Below, piece after piece: positions 59,726 through 64,000 of a stretch of DNA of 64,000 nucleotides; position 1 is the stretch's first letter; every line of letters starts with the position of its first letter. A program made the translations under genes and the position numbers. Under the pieces are notes generated by a model. The model saw only the letters and a list, made by a program, of their open reading frames with translations, was not told where the DNA came from and searched no databases. The DNA is from Clostridia bacterium. Lineage in GTDB: Bacteria; Bacillota; Clostridia; Oscillospirales; Acutalibacteraceae. The stretch spans positions 124,001-188,000 of the forward strand of contig JAFQCT010000012.1 in NCBI GenBank assembly GCA_017399405.1, read 5' to 3'.

Positions 59726-60928
59726 TTATGCACCAATTGATGTAGAAGCAGTAAGCATTGGAACATAAAGAGCAATAAGCATACCACCAACAACAACACC
59801 AACGAAAATAAGTGCGATAGGTTCAATAATAGCACGAAGGTTTCGTGATGTATTTTCAACATCTTCTTCAAAGAATTCAGCAACTTTATCAAGAAGTTCG
59901 GGCAAAGCACCTGACTCTTCACCGATAGCTACCATACCTGTAAGCATTGGTGGGAAAATACCACTTTTATCAAGTGCATCGGAAATACTCTTACCCTCTT
60001 CAATATCTTCAATTGCTTCATTAACTGCTTTTTCAAGTTTCTCTGAACCTGATGTAGGACCCGCACTTTTAAGTGCTTCAACTGCTGTAACACCGCCTGC
60101 AAGAAGTGTTGCAAATGTACGGCAGAAACGAGCAACAACCATCTTAGTCATAAAGTCACCAAGCATTGGCATTGTAAGCTTATTATTTTCCCATATCTTA
60201 TGAGCAATAGGACTCTTTGCGAAAAGCATTATCGCACCAATAATAGCACCTGCAACAAGAATCCATATATGTGTATCTTCACGAAGACTATCAGAAGCGT
60301 CAAAAATGAACTTTGAAATACCTGTAATCTCAGTACTGCTTGTCATCATCTTCTTGAAAATCGGAACCATGAACCAAAGCATTGCAATAAGTAATACAAT
60401 AGACAAAAGTCCAACACTTCGTGGATATGAATAAGCTGATTTAATATTTTGCTGAAGGTTTTTCTCTTTTTGAAGCATTTCACCAAGACTGACAAGAGCT
60501 TGTTCCATAATACCACCAGCTTCACCAGAAGCAACCATGGCAATAAAAAGAGGTGAGAATACCTTTGGATACTGTGCAAATGCGTCTGAAAGAGGCATAC
60601 CGCCTTCTACGCTTTTTGCAATTTCTTCCATAATATCTCCAAGTTTTGGATTTGCACACTGTTTTGAAAGAGTTGTCAATGCTCTTGTAATAGGAACACC
60701 GGCTGAAAGCATAACTGCCAACTGTTTACAAACAATGGCAACATCTTCAACTGTAATTTTTTTACCGCCACCACTTGATTTCTTTTTAGCGGCTTTCTCT
60801 TTCATTTCGGTAACTATAACTCCGTTTTCACGAAGTCTGTCAATGGCTTGAGCAGTACTGTCGGCAATAACTTCACCTTGTACGCTCTGACCTTGTTTGT
60901 TTATACCATTATAAGTAAAGGCTGCCAA
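59726..60928 (-). CDS. pilC: Type IV pilus platform protein PilC
   Basis: 400-residue inner-membrane platform with two GspF domains: MSAGVPITRALTTLSKQ and LLAGGVTAVEALKSAG, each followed by the FxxxYP-type and GEESGALPELL motifs, and three membrane helices. Couples PilB/PilT rotation to pilin movement. The start is a TTG at 60926-60928, about ten bases after AAGGGGG, an uncommon start. Confidence 0.94.
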   Translation of the reverse strand: MAAFTYNGINKQGQSVQGEVIADSTAQAIDRLRENGVIVTEMKEKAAKKKSSGGGKKITVEDVAIVCKQLAVMLSAGVPITRALTTLSKQCANPKLGDIMEEIAKSVEGGMPLSDAFAQYPKVFSPLFIAMVASGEAGGIMEQALVSLGEMLQKEKNLQQNIKSAYSYPRSVGLLSIVLLIAMLWFMVPIFKKMMTSSTEITGISKFIFDASDSLREDTHIWILVAGAIIGAIMLFAKSPIAHKIWENNKLTMPMLGDFMTKMVVARFCRTFATLLAGGVTAVEALKSAGPTSGSEKLEKAVNEAIEDIEEGKSISDALDKSGIFPPMLTGMVAIGEESGALPELLDKVAEFFEEDVENTSRNLRAIIEPIALIFVGVVVGGMLIALYVPMLTASTSIGA

Positions 60929-60970
60929 AGCAAGTTGCCCCCTTTATATGTAAAGATTAGTATTTTCTGA

Positions 60971-62071
60971 TTAAAGTCCCATGGTACCCATAAGGCGAAT
61001 AACTTCTTTCTGGTCAACACAGAACTCAAGAACTGCTTCTCTTGTAATTTTCTGTTGTTTAAGAAGATTAAGAAGTGCCTGGTCCATAGTCTGCATACTC
61101 TGCATTGCACCTGTTTGCATTGTGGCATAAAGCTGATGCTCTTTTTCTTCACGAATAAGGTTTTTAACTGCAGGAGTATCTATCATATATTCAATAGCAG
61201 CAACTCTTCCTCGACCATTGATAGTTGGAATAAGTTGTTGAGAAATAACTGCTTTAATTGTATTCGCAAGCTGCGAACGGATTTGACCCTTTTGTTCCAT
61301 TGGGAATGAGTCAACGATACGAGAAATTGTCATTGGTGCGGTCTGCGTATGAAGTGTTGAAAGAACAAGGTGTCCTGTTTCAGCGGCAGTAACCGCAATC
61401 TGAATACTTTCAGGGTCACGCATTTCACCAATCATAATAACATCAGGGTCGTGACGAAGAACTGTTTTAAGAGCGTTTGCAAAGCTTCTTGTATCAGTAC
61501 CGATTTCACGCTGACGAACTGTTGATAATTTATGTGAATGTAAAAATTCAATAGGGTCTTCAACTGTTACTATATTTGTTTCGTAATGATTATTGATATA
61601 ATCAATCATTGCAGCAAGAGTTGTTGATTTACCACTACCGGTAGGTCCTGTAACAAGAACAAGACCACGAGGGAGGTTGCAAAGACGCTTAACATCAGCA
61701 GGCAAGCCCAATTTATCAAGAGGGGGAATCTCAAAGGGAATTGCTCTGAAAACTGCCGCAATAGAACTACGCTGAATAATGACATTCCCACGGAAACGAG
61801 CACATTTAGGAACTGAAATAGCAAGGTCAAGTTCCCAGTTTTCTTCAAACTCTTTAACCTGCTGGTCAGTCATACACTTGCGTAAAACTTGTTCAACATC
61901 TTCAGGAAACATTCTTGGTAAATCTGTCTGACGAACAAGAGAACCATTTATTCTTATACAAGGCTCAATACCGCTTACAAGATGTAAGTCAGAACCGCCT
62001 TTTTCAACTGTAAGTCGCAGTAAATCTTCAAGTGTTTTTGGGTATTGACTTGGTTTCTCAAAAAATCTCAT
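60971..62071 (-). CDS. pilT: Pilus retraction ATPase PilT
   Basis: 366-residue hexameric motor for pilus disassembly. Walker A TGPTGSGKST at 141-150, Walker B RHDPDVIMIGEMRD, and the PilT-specific AIRNLIRE-like segment AVKNLIREEKEHQL; C-terminal MDQALLNLLK. It indicates that the pili retract, so twitching or adhesion-detachment is possible. Lies 42 bases upstream of pilC. Confidence 0.95.
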   Translation of the reverse strand: MRFFEKPSQYPKTLEDLLRLTVEKGGSDLHLVSGIEPCIRINGSLVRQTDLPRMFPEDVEQVLRKCMTDQQVKEFEENWELDLAISVPKCARFRGNVIIQRSSIAAVFRAIPFEIPPLDKLGLPADVKRLCNLPRGLVLVTGPTGSGKSTTLAAMIDYINNHYETNIVTVEDPIEFLHSHKLSTVRQREIGTDTRSFANALKTVLRHDPDVIMIGEMRDPESIQIAVTAAETGHLVLSTLHTQTAPMTISRIVDSFPMEQKGQIRSQLANTIKAVISQQLIPTINGRGRVAAIEYMIDTPAVKNLIREEKEHQLYATMQTGAMQSMQTMDQALLNLLKQQKITREAVLEFCVDQKEVIRLMGTMGL

Positions 62072-62120
62072 TATTTTTCAACCCGTTTTCTGCAATAAAA
62101 TAAAAGTCTGTACATAAGTG

Positions 62121-62152
62121 GCTATGGGGGTGCGAAAATCGCACCCCTTAGC
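62121..62152 (-). other. Stable intercistronic hairpin between the LysM protein and pilT
   Basis: GGGGTGCG/CGCACCCC (62127-62134, 62140-62147) extended by GCTA/TAGC; five-base loop. No U-run on the minus strand, so it is more likely a stability or processing element than a terminator, but a partial attenuator is possible. Confidence 0.55.
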
Positions 62153-62159
62153 TTGTTTT

Positions 62160-63962
62160 TTATGCGTTCTGTAAGCTGTTAAGAAGATTTGTCATTCTTG
62201 TAGCTTGTGCAGAAGTTACATAAGCGTATGTAACTGCCTTATAAGATGCACCTGTAATCTCGCCTGTTGCTGGGTCTTTTTCACCCTTTTCAAGTTCAAG
62301 AATAACTGTTTTGTACTCAATACCACCGAATACGCCATCATAGAGTTCTTGCATTACTTTAATGTTGCTTTCAACAGCCTCAACAGCATCTGCACTATTA
62401 TCTTCTGTCTTTGACTGAATTGGAATCCATGTCTTTTCACCTGTGTCAACAGCATCAAGAGTCTGGAGTAATTCAAGAATTTCGTTGTTCCATGTAACTT
62501 CATCACAATAAACAATAAGGCTGTTTGTAATTGCTGCATGGTCATAGAGATAGAAACTTACATTTTCATATTTAACGCCTTCAAGACGATTCATAAGTTC
62601 TTCAACTGTACAGTTCTGAGCTGTATATGTATGTACTGTGCTTGATGCAGAAGCAACATTTGCGTCAATATCCATAATAATTGCTTTTGCATTATCGATT
62701 GCTGTCTGAGTACCGAAGAGCCACAATGATTTAGTCATTCTGTCGTGACCATATACGCTGATACCCTCAACATATCTTGCAATAATTGATTCAGCATCTG
62801 CTCTTGTAATGTTAATAAGGTCAATCTTTTCATAAGTGATTGGCTCTTCTTCAGGTTCTTCTGGTGTTGTTGTGTCGTCTGTATTTGTATTGTCATTTGT
62901 TGTGTCATCAGAAGGAGTATTTGTTGTATCATCACCTGTTGAATCATCTGGCTTGATTACAGGAGTACCTGTTGCGTTATCACCTGTAATAGCATCTTCA
63001 GTATCAACAACCTTTTTGATTGTCATAATGTCAGCAAGCTGAGTACCGCCTACATAAACGAAGAGAGTCATAGGTCTAACTGACATTGTAATACCTGCAT
63101 GAAGACCAAGGCTTGAAAGAAGATTTGAAAAATCTGTTGCTGAAATATAGTCAAGTTCGATAGGGGTAAATGCAGCAGCAATACTGTTACTACCTACGCT
63201 GATATTTTCAGGAGCATCAAGAATTTCAACGAGTTCGTGAATTTTAGCCATTTCTTTTGGATAAGCTGAAATCCATACATCTCTGCCATTGTTGGTCTGA
63301 GATACAGTTTTAATGTTTGAAAGACCTAATGCACTTGCCTGACCGAGAAGTTCATCATAAGTGATATATTGGAATGAGAACTTTGTAAGTACAAGGCTGT
63401 CCACAAATGTGCTGTTAAGCTCACCAGCAGTAGCAACAAGAATTGTATTACCATCTTTAAGATATGAAAGACCAACCATTCTTGTAACATAATCAATTGC
63501 TTTAAGAGGTGATACTTTTTCAAGGTCAACAGTTACAGTTTCTGTACCTGCACCCTTGTAAATAACTGTATAGCCTGCATTATAAGCGATTGAAGAGATA
63601 AGGTCTTTAACATTTGATTCTTTAGCTTTGATTGTGATGCTTGAAGAAATAACCTGATTTTGTTTATTCTCACTTGTCACTGGAACTTTAAGAATCTGAC
63701 CTCTGTAAATTGAATCACTGCTGTCAAGGTCGTTATAAGTCATAATGTCACTTACTGTAACACCATTCTTACTTGCGATTGAAGCAAGTGTGTCACCGCT
63801 CTTAACTGAGTAATAGCGGTATTGACCGAGGCTTGTTCCTTTTAATCCGCCTCCGTTGTTGTCTGAACCCATTACAGTGAGTGGAGCCACCGCACTGATA
63901 AGGAGTACAATTGACAAAGCAATTACAAGAATTGATTTGCCGAGTCTCTTAGAACCTGTCAT
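62160..63962 (-). CDS. LysM protein with secretin-type N-domains and no secretin barrel
   Basis: 600 residues. N-terminal signal/anchor (11-31), LysM domain at 47-93 (YYSVKSGDTLASIASKNGV...GQILKVP) for peptidoglycan binding, then STN/N0-type (IKAKESNVKDLISSIAYNAGY...) and further secretin N1-like repeats, including STVHTYTAQNCTVEELMNRLEG. A Thr/Asp-rich linker (about 350-390) separates them. The beta-barrel secretin domain of PilQ is missing, which fits a monoderm without outer membrane. First pil gene visible, RBS AGGGGG. I infer a cell-wall conduit or anchor for the pilus. Confidence 0.82.
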   Translation of the reverse strand: MTGSKRLGKSILVIALSIVLLISAVAPLTVMGSDNNGGGLKGTSLGQYRYYSVKSGDTLASIASKNGVTVSDIMTYNDLDSSDSIYRGQILKVPVTSENKQNQVISSSITIKAKESNVKDLISSIAYNAGYTVIYKGAGTETVTVDLEKVSPLKAIDYVTRMVGLSYLKDGNTILVATAGELNSTFVDSLVLTKFSFQYITYDELLGQASALGLSNIKTVSQTNNGRDVWISAYPKEMAKIHELVEILDAPENISVGSNSIAAAFTPIELDYISATDFSNLLSSLGLHAGITMSVRPMTLFVYVGGTQLADIMTIKKVVDTEDAITGDNATGTPVIKPDDSTGDDTTNTPSDDTTNDNTNTDDTTTPEEPEEEPITYEKIDLINITRADAESIIARYVEGISVYGHDRMTKSLWLFGTQTAIDNAKAIIMDIDANVASASSTVHTYTAQNCTVEELMNRLEGVKYENVSFYLYDHAAITNSLIVYCDEVTWNNEILELLQTLDAVDTGEKTWIPIQSKTEDNSADAVEAVESNIKVMQELYDGVFGGIEYKTVILELEKGEKDPATGEITGASYKAVTYAYVTSAQATRMTNLLNSLQNA

Positions 63963-64000
63963 TTTTAGTTCCCCCTAAAAACTTTTATATGTAAATTAAA

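Overview
The window reads as a chromosomal segment of a low-GC, monoderm anaerobic Firmicute, most likely a gut clostridium of the Oscillospiraceae/Ruminococcaceae kind. The reasons are the Gram-positive S10-spc operon with map and adk attached, a T-box on a tRNA synthetase operon, a clostridial Rnf complex, the four-cysteine S14, and strong AGGAGG ribosome binding sites throughout. No tRNA, rRNA or CRISPR locus was seen. Family names come from reading protein motifs; no database search was run.

Layout. 1-12000, minus strand: the S10-spc ribosomal protein operon read from rpsJ to map (cut by the left edge), with a consensus promoter and a ~300-nt structured leader. 12250-17260, minus: a T-box controlled operon for tRNA-dependent amidation. 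Here aspartyl-tRNA synthetase is fused in frame to GatC, followed by a GatA that has lost its amidase nucleophile and then a normal GatB. 17284-17730: a YhcH-family gene. 17800-18600: a structured intergenic region with repeated 9-mers, a 36-codon ORF, a long hairpin, a terminator and a palindromic repeat. 18596-25542, minus: a full Rnf operon (rnfCDGEAB) headed by the flavin transferase ApbE, a NusG_II protein and a Gx transporter-like protein. 25678-30047, plus: a Rex-box-controlled iron alcohol dehydrogenase, a strongly expressed GSA-aminomutase-like aminotransferase, and a tandem class II aldolase. 30098-34213, minus: a MarR regulator with a heterodimeric ABC exporter. 34446-40453, plus: a compact phage packaging/head cassette (TerS, TerL, portal, protease with nested scaffold, capsid, three connector-like proteins) with no tail, integrase or lysis genes. 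40503-43207, minus: an MFS sugar symporter and a DUF2804 protein. 43297-45460, minus: a PadR/HAAS/PspC membrane-stress operon. 45801-63962, minus: a type IV pilus locus.

How the genes work together. The aspS-gatC, gatA, gatB operon would charge tRNA(Asn) with Asp and amidate it. Covalent joining of AspRS to GatC would make a built-in transamidosome, but the missing GatA nucleophile raises the question of where the ammonia comes from. The Rnf cassette contains both the flavoprotein subunits and the enzyme that attaches their FMN, and it shares a divergent promoter region with a probably Rex-regulated alcohol dehydrogenase, so redox balance is the common theme. The pilus locus holds the motor ATPases (PilB, PilT), platform (PilC), PilM/N/O, three small pilins each with its own promoter, terminator and a shared palindrome, three large prepilin-like proteins (one of 1304 residues), a prepilin peptidase and a LysM protein with secretin-type N-domains but no secretin barrel.

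The items most worth following up are the AspRS-GatC fusion with its nucleophile-less GatA, the isolated phage head cassette, two MITE-like elements with shared ends but unrelated interiors (one an array of eight mini-hairpins), the pilin palindrome, and the giant prepilin.
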